A stretch of DNA of 64,000 nucleotides from Mycolicibacterium chubuense NBB4. Its GTDB lineage: Bacteria > Actinomycetota > Actinomycetes > Mycobacteriales > Mycobacteriaceae. A program made the translations under genes and the position numbers. The stretch covers positions 4,340,001-4,404,000 of the forward strand of contig NC_018027.1 in the NCBI RefSeq assembly GCF_000266905.1, given 5' to 3'. Shown here piece after piece: positions 56,178-64,000 of this stretch (its first letter is position 1; every line of letters starts with the position of its first letter). Under the pieces are notes generated by a model that saw nothing but the letters and a program-made list of their open reading frames with translations, had not been told where the DNA came from and did not search any database.

Positions 56178-57209
56178 CTAAGCGCCCCGAATCCCGCTGC
56201 CGACCCGTTTCACCGGCTTGTGCGGGAATCGCTTGGTGGCGTGGTCTTCGGCGTCGGAACCCGCTAGTACGTACAGTGTTTCGCGCTTCTCCTGCAACGG
56301 TTTGAGCACCAGCTCCATGAACCCCTTGCGGTCGTCGAGGTAGGGCTCGATGACCTCCTCTCCGGCCGGGCAGACCGCCAGACAGTACGCGGCTTTGTAG
56401 TTGGCCTTGAACGAAAGGCTCTGCCACATCGATGCATTTTCCGAATCGCTGACGCGCGAACGGAATTCATCCGCATCGGCGCTGTCGGCGATGGTCTGCA
56501 CCCAGTCGGTGAACCCGCCCATGAACTCGCGGTAGTTGTGCACCGAGCAAGCGACGAAGTCGAAGTCGCCGTTCTTCTTGATCGCGCCCACCGGACACGC
56601 CGCAACGCACAGCTTGCACTCCAGACACGGCGAATAGTCCAGCGGCGCACCGTAACTGCTGATCTCGGCAGCCACCAGGACGGTGCCGAGCAGGATGAAG
56701 TTGCCGAACCGGGGATGGATGACATTGCGATGGATTCCCATCGCACCCAGTCCCGCGGCCACAGCGACGGGTTTGTGGGCGACCACCCAGATGCGGCCGG
56801 GGTAGCGGTCCATCTCCATCGGAAACGTCGCCGACGGGTTGATCACGCGATGACCGGCGTCTTGCAGCACGCGCGTGATCCGGTGCGCGGCGTCGTTCAT
56901 GATCTCGCCGCTGCGATGGAACTCCTGGTTCGCGACGCTGCGTGCGGTGGACCGCACGTTGTCGCGGTTCATCTTGACCACCAGCGAGATGTAACTCCGC
57001 GCGCCCGGCAACGCCGCCTCGGCGTGCGGGAGTTCGGAGGCCAGGGCGGGGTCGGCGACGCGAGCGAAATCCACGTCGTCGGCGCCCGCGTCCAGACAGA
57101 CCTGCCGCAGCCAGCCGGCGTCGATGGTGCCGGGTGGACGCGACGGGCGGGATCGCACGGCGCGCACCGTCGGGTGCTCGGCGAGGCGGTGGGGCAGATT
57201 GTCGGCCAT
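56178..57209 (-). CDS. 4Fe-4S protein, QueG/reductive-dehalogenase-like
   Basis: 343 aa. Two Cys clusters typical of 8Fe ferredoxin-like domains: CLECKLCVAACPVGAI and a lone CLAVCPAGEEV later, preceded by a region like the cobalamin-binding half of QueG/reductive dehalogenases (WVVAHKPVAVAAGLGAMGIHRNVIHPRFGNFILLGTVL). It probably carries two clusters, the second partly irregular. Epoxyqueuosine reductase itself is not likely because the HEAT tail is missing. The start has a -10 TACTAT six nt upstream, so translation may be leaderless. Substrate unknown. Confidence 0.75.
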   Translation of the reverse strand: MADNLPHRLAEHPTVRAVRSRPSRPPGTIDAGWLRQVCLDAGADDVDFARVADPALASELPHAEAALPGARSYISLVVKMNRDNVRSTARSVANQEFHRSGEIMNDAAHRITRVLQDAGHRVINPSATFPMEMDRYPGRIWVVAHKPVAVAAGLGAMGIHRNVIHPRFGNFILLGTVLVAAEISSYGAPLDYSPCLECKLCVAACPVGAIKKNGDFDFVACSVHNYREFMGGFTDWVQTIADSADADEFRSRVSDSENASMWQSLSFKANYKAAYCLAVCPAGEEVIEPYLDDRKGFMELVLKPLQEKRETLYVLAGSDAEDHATKRFPHKPVKRVGSGIRGA

Positions 57210-57215
57210 CTAGGT

Positions 57216-57221
57216 ATAGTA
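57216..57221 (-). promoter_or_regulatory. -10 box giving a probable leaderless mRNA
   Basis: Minus strand TACTAT, 6 nt before the ATG at 57209. Transcription would start at or next to the start codon. It lies in an AT-rich patch with the loose dyad GTAT-N8-ATAC. Confidence 0.55.
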
Positions 57222-57299
57222 CACAATACTCAGATAAGCGGCCGTAAAGAATCCGTTCTGACCCTGCATCGGGGGATCTTTCGCGGGTAGACCGGACGT

Positions 57300-57851
57300 A
57301 TGCACAGCACACGATCGGGCTCACCGCACCGTCCGTGGGCCCGCATGTTCGACGGGGACCGCACATGGGGGTCGTTGACCATCCGCCCCGACCGTCTCGG
57401 GATGATCTGCTACCGCCTGGTGGTGTACCCACCGGGGATCAGCACCGTCGAGCGCCGCCGCCTTCGCGTGGCGCGCGGCTGGCCCGCGTGGGGGCCCCTG
57501 CTCTGGATCGCCTGCGAGATCCTGCTGCCCGGTGCCATCGGCCCGTGGGCGGCCCTGGCGCTGTCCACGGTGGTCGCCGCCGGCGCGGGCGTGCTCGCCC
57601 GCCGGTGCGCGGGCCGCACCCTCACCGGAGTCCGCTGCCTGACCGCGGTGGTGCTGGCCGGCTACGCCGACCCGGAATCGACCGCCGCCAGGGACCGCGT
57701 CCTGGCATGGGCGGAAACGCTGCTGGGGGCCGACGACGACCTCGCCCGTGGCGACATCTCGATCGCCGCACACGAGATGGCATGGTGGCGGGTCTACGAC
57801 GACGTGACCGAAGCGCTCGCGAGCCGTCAGCCCGACGTCCGGCGCCGGTAG
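57300..57851 (+). CDS. DUF6611-like membrane protein
   Basis: 183 aa. N-terminal SPHRPWARMFDGDRTWGSLTIRPDRLGM and YRLVVYPPGISTVERRRLRVARGW, then two or three helices (GPLLWIACEILLPGAIGPWAALALSTVVAAGAGVLA) and a soluble end HEMAWWRVYDDV. The pattern resembles DUF6611 proteins of mycobacteria. Function unknown. Its last 25 bp overlap the convergent ABC permease gene. Confidence 0.65.
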   Translation: MHSTRSGSPHRPWARMFDGDRTWGSLTIRPDRLGMICYRLVVYPPGISTVERRRLRVARGWPAWGPLLWIACEILLPGAIGPWAALALSTVVAAGAGVLARRCAGRTLTGVRCLTAVVLAGYADPESTAARDRVLAWAETLLGADDDLARGDISIAAHEMAWWRVYDDVTEALASRQPDVRRR

Positions 57852-58681
57852 GCGGCCAGCGCGAACGGGGCGAACACCGCCGTCAGCGCCAGCGACCACA
57901 GGAACGTCGACAGCACCGGATGGTGCAGCGGCAGTTGAGCGCTCGCGGGTGCGGGCCCGCCGTTGCCCCAGAGTTCGCGCATCGCCTGGGCCAGGGAGGA
58001 CACCGGATTCCACTCGGCGATCACCCGTAACCAGTGCGGCATCGGTTCGGTCGGCACGAAGGTGTTCGCCAGGAACGTGACCGGAAACAGCGCGGTGAAC
58101 ATGACCCCGTTGACCGCCTCGACGGTGCGCATCAGCGACCCGATGAGGATGCCGAACCAGATCATGCCGAAGCCGAACACCAGCAGAAGCGCGAAGGCCA
58201 GGACCGCTTCGGCGATGCCGTTGCGGATCCGCCAGCCGATCGCCAGCCCGGTCACCGCCATGACGACCACCCCGAGCGAGGAGTGGATGAGACTTGCGAT
58301 GCTGCGGCCGATCAACACCGAGGACCGGGAGATCGGCAGGGATCGGAACCGGTCGATGATGCCCTTCTCGACGTCGGCCGTGATGCCCGACGCCACCACG
58401 AACGCCGAGAACACGATGGTCTGGGCCTGGATGCCGGGCAGCAGGAACTCCCGGTAGGAGGCGCCGCCGGTGTTGGTGATCGAGGCACCGAACACGAAGG
58501 CGAACAGCAGCACGAACATGATCGGCTGCGCGGTCACGTCGCTGAGCATCTCCGGCATGCGCTTGGTGTGGATCATGTTGCGCTTCACCATGATCCACGA
58601 TTGCCGAGCCAGGCCCGTCGGCCGCGTCGCGACTTGCTGCAGGGTGACCGGCGCCTGGGCCTTCGTCTCCAGCGCGGTCAC
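57827..58681 (-). CDS. ABC-2 type permease (DrrB-like)
   Basis: 284 aa, six helices. Start region WIMVKRNMIHTKRMPEMLSDVTAQPIMFVLLFAFVFG, then YREFLLPGIQAQTIVFSAFVVASGITADVEKGIIDRFRSLPISRSSVL, the typical DrrB coupling-helix segment, and EWNPVSSLAQAMRELWGNGGP. It forms the membrane half of an exporter with the ATPase encoded just upstream (GTGA overlap at 58678-58681). Substrate could be a lipid or drug. Confidence 0.88.
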   Translation of the reverse strand: MTALETKAQAPVTLQQVATRPTGLARQSWIMVKRNMIHTKRMPEMLSDVTAQPIMFVLLFAFVFGASITNTGGASYREFLLPGIQAQTIVFSAFVVASGITADVEKGIIDRFRSLPISRSSVLIGRSIASLIHSSLGVVVMAVTGLAIGWRIRNGIAEAVLAFALLLVFGFGMIWFGILIGSLMRTVEAVNGVMFTALFPVTFLANTFVPTEPMPHWLRVIAEWNPVSSLAQAMRELWGNGGPAPASAQLPLHHPVLSTFLWSLALTAVFAPFALAAYRRRTSG

Positions 58682-59640
58682 GCCGTGACCTCCTCGGTGT
58701 CGTCGGTGCGGTGTCCGGTGAGCGTGAGGAACACGTCGTCGAGGCTGGGCCGGGACAGGCCGATGTCGTCGACGCCGATGCCGCTGTCGCGCAGCCAACC
58801 GGCGACGCTGATCATGTCGTCGAGTCCGTCGGCCGACGCGGTGAGCCTGCGGGCGCCGGCGTCGGCGAACACCTCGGCCCCGCTGCGTTCCAGAAGACTC
58901 CGCGCGGAGCCGAGATCTCGGGCGTCGCTGACGGTGACCACCAGACTGGCTCGGCCGGCCTGTCGCTTGAGTTCCAGGGGTGACCCCTCGGCGATGATCC
59001 GGCCGCGGTCGATCACCACGATGTTGTCGGCGAGTTGGTCGGCTTCCTCGAGGTACTGGGTGGTCAACAGCAGGGTCGTCCCCTGGGCCACCAAGCCGCG
59101 CAGCACGTCCCACAGCTCGCTGCGGCTGCGCGGATCGAGCCCGGTGGTGGGTTCGTCGAGGAACAGCACCGGGGGCGACGCCAGCAGGCTGACCGCGAGG
59201 TCAAGCCGGCGCCGCATTCCGCCGGAGTAAGACTTGACCACGCGGTCACCGGCGTCGGTCAGCGAGAACTGTTCCAGCAGTTGACTTCCCAGCTTCTCGA
59301 GATCCTTGCGTCGGATACCGTAGAGACCACCGATCATCCGGATGTTCTCGCGGCCGGTGAGCAGTTCGTCGACGGTGGCGACCTGACCGGTCAGACCCAT
59401 GTGCCGTCGCACCTGCTCGGGTTGGCGACGCACGTCGAAACCGGCGACCCGGGCGGTGCCGCTGGTCGGCTCGGTCAGCGTCGTCATCATCCGCACCGTC
59501 GTCGTCTTGCCGGCGCCGTTGGGGCCGAGCAGGCCGAGCACGGTACCCGGCGGAACCGAGAAGCTCACCCCGTCGACGGCGGTCTCGTGCCCGTACCGCT
59601 TGACGAGGTCGATCGCTTCGATCGCGGGAGCAGGGGGCAT
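58678..59640 (-). CDS. ABC transporter ATP-binding protein (DrrA-like)
   Basis: 320 aa. Walker A LLGPNGAGKTTT, Q-loop, signature SYSGGMRRRLDLA, Walker B VLFLDEPTTGLD, and the DrrA C-terminal regulatory domain (LDDMISVAGWLRDSGIGVDDIGLSRPSLDDVFLTLTGH). The ATG at 59640 is preferred as the family N-terminus; an ATG 30 bp upstream is possible, neither has a strong RBS. Together with the permease it exports lipophilic molecules, as in doxorubicin resistance systems. Confidence 0.9.
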   Translation of the reverse strand: MPPAPAIEAIDLVKRYGHETAVDGVSFSVPPGTVLGLLGPNGAGKTTTVRMMTTLTEPTSGTARVAGFDVRRQPEQVRRHMGLTGQVATVDELLTGRENIRMIGGLYGIRRKDLEKLGSQLLEQFSLTDAGDRVVKSYSGGMRRRLDLAVSLLASPPVLFLDEPTTGLDPRSRSELWDVLRGLVAQGTTLLLTTQYLEEADQLADNIVVIDRGRIIAEGSPLELKRQAGRASLVVTVSDARDLGSARSLLERSGAEVFADAGARRLTASADGLDDMISVAGWLRDSGIGVDDIGLSRPSLDDVFLTLTGHRTDDTEEVTA

Positions 59641-59762
59641 GACACCGACGGTATCGTCGCACCCCGACATGGGGCCATCGGTTTTGCGCTCGCGGGTAGG
59701 AGAACGGCCGCCGGTGGGGTACACCGGAGCCAGCACAAATCACCGTCTACAGGAGCATCCGA

Positions 59763-61208
59763 GTGGACGCGCAATGGTTGGCAGCACCTGAGTACGGGTT
59801 GGCCAGGGAGATCCTGCAGCGAGGCGTGGCGGCGATCTACCTGATCGCCTTCGTCGCCGCGGCGCGCCAGTTCCGTGCGCTCATCGGCGAGCACGGCATG
59901 CTGCCGGTGCCGCGCTTCGTCGAACGCGTGCCGTTCCGGGTCGCGCCGAGCCTCTTTCACCTCCGCTACTCCGACCGGCTCTTCGCGGCGATCGCGTGGA
60001 GCGGGGCGGTGCTCTCGGCGGCGATCCTGTCCGGGGCAGCCAACCTGGTGCCGCTGTGGGCGGCCATGGTGGCGTGGCTCGTGCTCTGGGTGCTGTACCT
60101 GTCGATCGTCAACGTCGGACAGCGGTGGTACGGCTTCGGCTGGGAGTCCCTGCTGCTGGAGGCCGGTTTCCTGGCGATGCTGCTGGGCAACGACGACACC
60201 GCGCCGCCGGTGCTGATCCTGTGGCTGGTGCGCTGGCTGGTGTTCCGCGTCGAGTTCGGCGCCGGACTGATCAAGATGCGGGGGGATCCGTGCTGGCGTG
60301 ACCTGACCTGCCTGCATTACCACCACGAGACCCAGCCGATGCCGGGACCGTTGAGCTGGTTCTTCCATCATCTGCCGAAACCGTTGCATCGGGTGGAGGT
60401 GGCGGGCAACCACGTCGCGCAGCTCCTGGTGCCGTTCGCGCTGTTCGCGCCGCAGCCGGTGGCCAGCGCGGCCGCAGGCATCGTGATCGTCACGCAGCTG
60501 TGGCTGGTGATGTCCGGTAACTTCGCGTGGCTGAACTGGGTGACGATCGTCCTGGCGTTCGGTGCGATCGATCGATCCGCGTACTCGGCCGTCCTGCCTG
60601 TGTCGTCGGCTCCGGCGCTACCCACGCCTCCGCTGTGGTACGCCGCGATCGTCATCGCAGCCACCGCGTTGTCCGCCTTCCTGAGCTACTGGCCGGTGCG
60701 CAACATGCTGGGCCGGCGCCAGCACATGAACGCGTCCTTCAACCCGTTCCACCTCGTCAACACCTACGGAGCCTTCGGCAGCATCGGCCGCACACGCTAC
60801 GAGCTCGTGATCGAGGGGACCGACGAATCCACCCTCACCGACCGCACGGTGTGGAAGGAGTACGGCTTCAAAGGCAAGCCCGGCGATCCGCGACGGCTGC
60901 CCCGCCAGTGGGCGCCGTACCACCTGCGGCTGGACTGGCTGATGTGGTTCGCAGCGCTGTCACCGACCTATGCGAAAGACTGGTTCGGACCGTTCATCGC
61001 ACGGCTGCTGCGCAACGACGCGCCGACGCTTCGGCTGTTGCAGCACAACCCTTTTCCCGACGCGCCGCCGCAGCATGTGCGGGCGGCGCTGTATGAATAC
61101 CGGTTCACCACGTGGCGGGAACTGCGCCATGAGCGAGCGTGGTGGCATCGCAGCCTCGTCGGGCAGTACCTTCCCGCGATCGCCCTCGGTGAGCTCAGCG
61201 CCAGGTGA
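59763..61208 (+). CDS. Lipase maturation factor (LMF) family membrane protein
   Basis: 481 aa with about eight helices. Conserved pieces: GQRWYGFGWESLLLEAGFLAML, WLVFRVEFGAGLIKMRGDPCWRDLTCLHYHHETQPMPGPLSWFFHHLP, and the soluble end VNTYGAFGSIGRTRYELVIEGTDE. These match eukaryotic LMF1 and bacterial homologues. Bacterial members' role is unknown; folding of secreted lipases is an extrapolation. GTG start with AGGAG upstream. Confidence 0.85.
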   Translation: MDAQWLAAPEYGLAREILQRGVAAIYLIAFVAAARQFRALIGEHGMLPVPRFVERVPFRVAPSLFHLRYSDRLFAAIAWSGAVLSAAILSGAANLVPLWAAMVAWLVLWVLYLSIVNVGQRWYGFGWESLLLEAGFLAMLLGNDDTAPPVLILWLVRWLVFRVEFGAGLIKMRGDPCWRDLTCLHYHHETQPMPGPLSWFFHHLPKPLHRVEVAGNHVAQLLVPFALFAPQPVASAAAGIVIVTQLWLVMSGNFAWLNWVTIVLAFGAIDRSAYSAVLPVSSAPALPTPPLWYAAIVIAATALSAFLSYWPVRNMLGRRQHMNASFNPFHLVNTYGAFGSIGRTRYELVIEGTDESTLTDRTVWKEYGFKGKPGDPRRLPRQWAPYHLRLDWLMWFAALSPTYAKDWFGPFIARLLRNDAPTLRLLQHNPFPDAPPQHVRAALYEYRFTTWRELRHERAWWHRSLVGQYLPAIALGELSAR

Positions 61209-61216
61209 CGGCGCCC

Positions 61217-61274
61217 CGAGCGTGCGCAAAGTGGCTGATCTGGACGGCGTGTCGGCCGCAGACTCGCACGCTCG
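61217..61274. repeat. Interspersed palindrome, family A copy 2
   Basis: CGAGCGTGCG (61217-61226) and CGCACGCTCG (61265-61274), perfect arms, loop 38 nt, between convergent genes. Same arms and near-identical geometry as 49296-49354. Confidence 0.75.
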
Positions 61275-61300
61275 CGGGAAAAAGGTGAGGGGGCTGGCAG

Positions 61301-62938
61301 CTAGCCGGTGATCAGGGAGACGCTGTTCGAGCGGCGCAGCTTGCCCGACGGCGTCTTCGGGATGCTGCCGGGGCCGAGCACCACGACGTTGCGGGGACGG
61401 ACGTCGACCTCAGCGACCACCTCGTGGGCGACCTGGTGCTCGATGCGGCGGACCTCCGCCGGGTCCTGCCAGGCGTTGGACTCGACGGCCACGGCGAAGG
61501 TCTCCCTCGAGTGGCCGGCGTCCAGCCGCACCGCCACCGCGCAGCCGGCGCGGACACCCTCGACGCGGCCCGCGGCGCGTTCGATGTCCGTCGGGTAGAT
61601 GTTGCGGCCCGCCATGATGATGACGTCTTTGACGCGCCCGCACACGACGACGTGGCCTTCCTCGGTCAGGTAACCGAGGTCGCCGGTGTCGTACCAGCCG
61701 TGCTCGTCCTGCGCCGGGATGAAGCCGCCCATGGTCAGGTAGCCGGGGGTCAGGCTCTCGCCGCGCAATTCGATGACGCCGACCCCCCGCGGGGGCATCA
61801 CGTTGCCGTGGTCGTCGATGACGCGGGCTTCGAGGTCTTTGAGCAGCGGGCCGAGCGTGGCCAGCCGCTTGGTGTTGCCCTTGGTCGCCGGCACGGCGCG
61901 CCGCAGCGCGGCCAGCAGGTCGGCGTCCACCTCGTCGACGACCAGACCGGCGCCGCACGGCGAGAACGACACCGCCAGCGTCGTCTCGGCCATGCCGTAG
62001 GCCGGCAGGATCGCGTCGGGGCGCAGCCCGAACGGCCTGCCCGCGTCGAGCAGATCCTCGACGTCGGCCGGCTCGACGGGTTCGGCACCCGAGAGGGCGA
62101 ACCGCAGCGTGGACAGGTCGAACTCGCCGGGCTTGGCCTGCCGGCGCAGCCGCTTGGCCAGCAGCGCATACGCGAAGTTCGGGGCCGCGGTCATCGTGCC
62201 CTTGTACTTGTCGATCAGCTTGGCCCACAGCAGGGTGTCGCGCAGGAAGTCCATCGGCGTGACCTTGACCAGCTCGGCGCCGAAGTACATCGGGATGGTC
62301 AGGAAGCCCACCATGCCCATGTCGTGGAAGCAGGGCAGCCAGCTCACCATGACGTCGGTGTCGACGTCGTACTCGGCGCCGAGGAACATCGCCTCGGCGT
62401 TTGAGTGGATGTTGCGGTGGGTGATCTGGACCGCTTTGGGGGATCCGGTGGACCCGCTCGTCAACTGCATCAGCGCGAGGTCGTCCTCGCCCACCTCGAT
62501 CGGATCGATCGGCTCGGACGCCAGCAGGTCGCCGACGGTGAGCACCGTGATGCCCTTCTCCTCGAGCACCGGAGCGGCGACCAGGAACGGCTCGGAGACG
62601 ATGACGGCCTTCGCCTCGATCATCCCGATGACGTTCATCGTGTCTTCGGCCCACATGGCCAGGTCGGTGCGCGGGGTCGGCTGGTGCAGCATGGTCAGGC
62701 TCGCGCCGCGCATCCACAGACCCTGGGCGGTGGGAGCGATCTCGACGGGGAAACCGGCCAGGACGCCGACGGCGTCGCCGAGTCCCACACCCGCCTCGGC
62801 GAGCCCACCGGCGATGCGCCTGGCCCGCTCGTGGACCTCGCCCCAGGTGTGCCGGACCGGCTCGTGCGGTTCGCCGGTGACCATCCCCCGATCGGTGCTG
62901 CGGGCATTGCTGTACATCTTCTCGGTGAATCTGCTCAC
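61301..62938 (-). CDS. Acyl-AMP/acyl-CoA ligase (Pks16-like, FadD family)
   Basis: 545 aa ANL enzyme. [16 protein letters not shown] (A3), [14 protein letters not shown] (A4), [13 protein letters not shown] (A5), YDTGDLGYL (A7), [21 protein letters not shown] (A8) and the C-terminal Lys in [10 protein letters not shown]. The LPxFHDMGM form is shared by fatty-acyl-AMP ligases. GTG at 62938 with GAGGAGG 5-6 nt upstream. It corresponds to pks16 (Rv1013) by position and, despite the name, is a ligase not a polyketide synthase. Substrate a fatty acid, not defined. Confidence 0.88.
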   Translation of the reverse strand: MSRFTEKMYSNARSTDRGMVTGEPHEPVRHTWGEVHERARRIAGGLAEAGVGLGDAVGVLAGFPVEIAPTAQGLWMRGASLTMLHQPTPRTDLAMWAEDTMNVIGMIEAKAVIVSEPFLVAAPVLEEKGITVLTVGDLLASEPIDPIEVGEDDLALMQLTSGSTGSPKAVQITHRNIHSNAEAMFLGAEYDVDTDVMVSWLPCFHDMGMVGFLTIPMYFGAELVKVTPMDFLRDTLLWAKLIDKYKGTMTAAPNFAYALLAKRLRRQAKPGEFDLSTLRFALSGAEPVEPADVEDLLDAGRPFGLRPDAILPAYGMAETTLAVSFSPCGAGLVVDEVDADLLAALRRAVPATKGNTKRLATLGPLLKDLEARVIDDHGNVMPPRGVGVIELRGESLTPGYLTMGGFIPAQDEHGWYDTGDLGYLTEEGHVVVCGRVKDVIIMAGRNIYPTDIERAAGRVEGVRAGCAVAVRLDAGHSRETFAVAVESNAWQDPAEVRRIEHQVAHEVVAEVDVRPRNVVVLGPGSIPKTPSGKLRRSNSVSLITG

Positions 62939-63261
62939 GACGACCTCCTCGCCGACATCTGCCCCGGTGCACATGCCCGTTTGCCATGTTCCGCCTGTTG
63001 AGCGGCCTTTTGAAGGAGGCGCGCACACAAAAGGGGAGCGGTTGTGTCTCGAATCGGTGATGTCGCGTAGGCGCGATCGGAACCCGAGCCGAACCCGGTG
63101 CCGCGTCCAACGAACCGCCCGCCGGGGTAGCCGGAGGGGGAACTGACCGCGTCCACTGCTCGACCGCTAGCTCTCACCGCCGATCATCTTAAGCAACTCT
63201 TAAGTAGCTGCCAAACTCGGGCGGGGATTGAGGCGTGCATCACATCTGTTGACCCGCCGGG
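62939..63261. other. 323-bp region between the acyl ligase and ispE
   Basis: Holds the promoter of the acyl ligase. No gene is supported; the short open frames are random. A CTTAAG pair lies at about 63189-63205 (ATCTTAAGCAACTCTTAAGT), an AT-rich spot that could be a regulatory site. M. tuberculosis has a small gene here (Rv1012); no counterpart was recognised. Confidence 0.4.
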
Positions 63262-64000
63262 TCAGCCGGCGGTCGAGGGGCTCGGGACGACGCGAGCGCC
63301 CTGGACCGGGCCGCTGGCCACCCGCACGGTCCGGCACACGCCCGCGCCGGCCAGCTCCGTGCCGATGTCGACGGCCGCGCCCGCCGAGGCGCACAGGAAC
63401 GCACATGTCGGACCCGAACCGGACACGATGCCGGCCAGCGCGCCGGCCTCCACGCCGGCGCGCAGGGTCCGGCGCAGCGACGAGTCGAGGCTCAGGGCGG
63501 CGGGTTGCAGATCGTTGCCGAGCAGAGGCGCCAGCTGAGCCGGATCGCCCGAGGCGAGCGCGGCCAGGAGCGGCTCGGGGCTCTCCAGCCGTGGCGGCAG
63601 CGTGCGGTCGCCGGAGGCACGCAGCCGGTCGATCTCGGCGAACACCCTCCTGGTGGACAGTTCGCCCCGGGAGAATGCCAGCACCCAGTGGAAGGTGTTG
63701 CGGGCGAGGACGGTCGCGAGCTCCTCGCCCCGCCCGGTGCCCAGCGCCGTGCCGCCGTGCAGCGCGAACGGCACGTCGCTGCCGAGCTCGGCGGCCAGCG
63801 CGTGCAGATCCCTGCGCGGCACCCCGAGTTCCCACAGCGTGTTCATGGCCACCAGCACCGCGGCGGCGTCGGCGCTGCCGCCCGCCATTCCCCCGGCCAC
63901 CGGGATCGTCTTGTCGATCGAGATCGCGACGTCGGGAGCCCGGCCCACGTGCTCGGCCATCAGCTCGGCGGCCCGCCACGCGAGGTTGCGTTCGTCGGTG
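63262..64000 (-). CDS. ispE: 4-diphosphocytidyl-2-C-methyl-D-erythritol kinase (5' end beyond window)
   Basis: At least 246 codons; the frame is open to the right edge, reading [13 protein letters not shown] before [35 protein letters not shown]. The [14 protein letters not shown] glycine-rich loop is the GHMP-kinase ATP site, with [11 protein letters not shown] near the end as motif 3. It phosphorylates CDP-ME in the MEP isoprenoid pathway. The N-terminus lies outside. It matches Rv1011 in position. Confidence 0.93.
   Translation of the reverse strand, partial: TDERNLAWRAAELMAEHVGRAPDVAISIDKTIPVAGGMAGGSADAAAVLVAMNTLWELGVPRRDLHALAAELGSDVPFALHGGTALGTGRGEELATVLARNTFHWVLAFSRGELSTRRVFAEIDRLRASGDRTLPPRLESPEPLLAALASGDPAQLAPLLGNDLQPAALSLDSSLRRTLRAGVEAGALAGIVSGSGPTCAFLCASAGAAVDIGTELAGAGVCRTVRVASGPVQGARVVPSPSTAG

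Noticed and set aside
57285..57290. SigF -10 (GGGTAG) before the DUF6611-like gene
   Set aside because: Only 9 bp before the ATG and no GTTT at the right distance.
61301..62938. Polyketide synthase (as the pks16 name implies)
   Set aside because: Only ANL adenylation motifs; no ketosynthase or other PKS domains.

Overview
The window is high-GC actinobacterial DNA, almost certainly from a fast-growing mycobacterium (Mycolicibacterium type). Evidence is the gene families (LpqT, LpqU, DUF501, mycobacterial P450, Pks16-type ligase), frequent GTG starts, ATGA/GTGA overlaps, and a right half whose gene order matches, from memory, the M. tuberculosis block Rv1011 to Rv1028c (ispE, pks16, pth, rplY, lpqT, prsA, glmU, tetR, mfd, mazG, lpqU, eno, FtsB-like, DUF501, ppx2, kdpE, kdpD).

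Left third (1-16.6 kb), accessory: an amino-acid permease with a USP-like tail plus a tandem universal stress protein; a BrkB-like membrane protein; an overlapping phosphatidylserine decarboxylase / M42 peptidase pair; a SpoIIAA-like protein; then a tightly coupled polysaccharide cassette (7063-12078) made of a nucleotide-sugar dehydrogenase of the HexNAc type, a hyaluronan-synthase-like processive glycosyltransferase, a membrane-anchored NodB-type deacetylase, and a convergent lipoprotein that resembles the deacetylase C-terminus. A TetR/FAD-monooxygenase pair follows. A decayed tyrosine integrase and two 36-bp copies of a tRNA 3' end then bracket a cytochrome P450 gene, the scar of an integrative element.

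Middle (16.6-30.7 kb), stress island: UsfY-like protein, a frameshifted flavodoxin remnant, small acidic and DUF proteins, topoisomerase IB, a zinc dehydrogenase, a hemerythrin, an SDR, and DUF6328, DUF4235 and DUF4383 membrane proteins. Several have GTTT-N15/16-GGGTA promoters of the mycobacterial SigF type. KdpD/KdpE are present, but no kdpFABC pump genes lie beside them. A hydrolase and a propionyl-CoA-synthetase-like gene complete the block.

Right half (30.7-64 kb), core genome: ppx2, DUF501, FtsB-like and enolase on the minus strand; an IS110-family element between eno and lpqU; an efeUOB iron-uptake operon with an IdeR-like box between lpqU and mazG; mfd, tetR; then on the plus strand a PucR regulator and D-amino-acid-dehydrogenase-like gene, Gre-like factor, tRNA-Gln, glmU, prsA, arsC-like, lpqT, SDR, rplY, pth. 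After small secreted proteins and an Fe-S protein with a probable leaderless start come a DrrAB-like ABC exporter, a lipase-maturation-factor-like protein, an acyl-AMP ligase and the 5'-truncated ispE. Long-stem palindromes in at least two sequence families sit between genes, usually at convergent ends.
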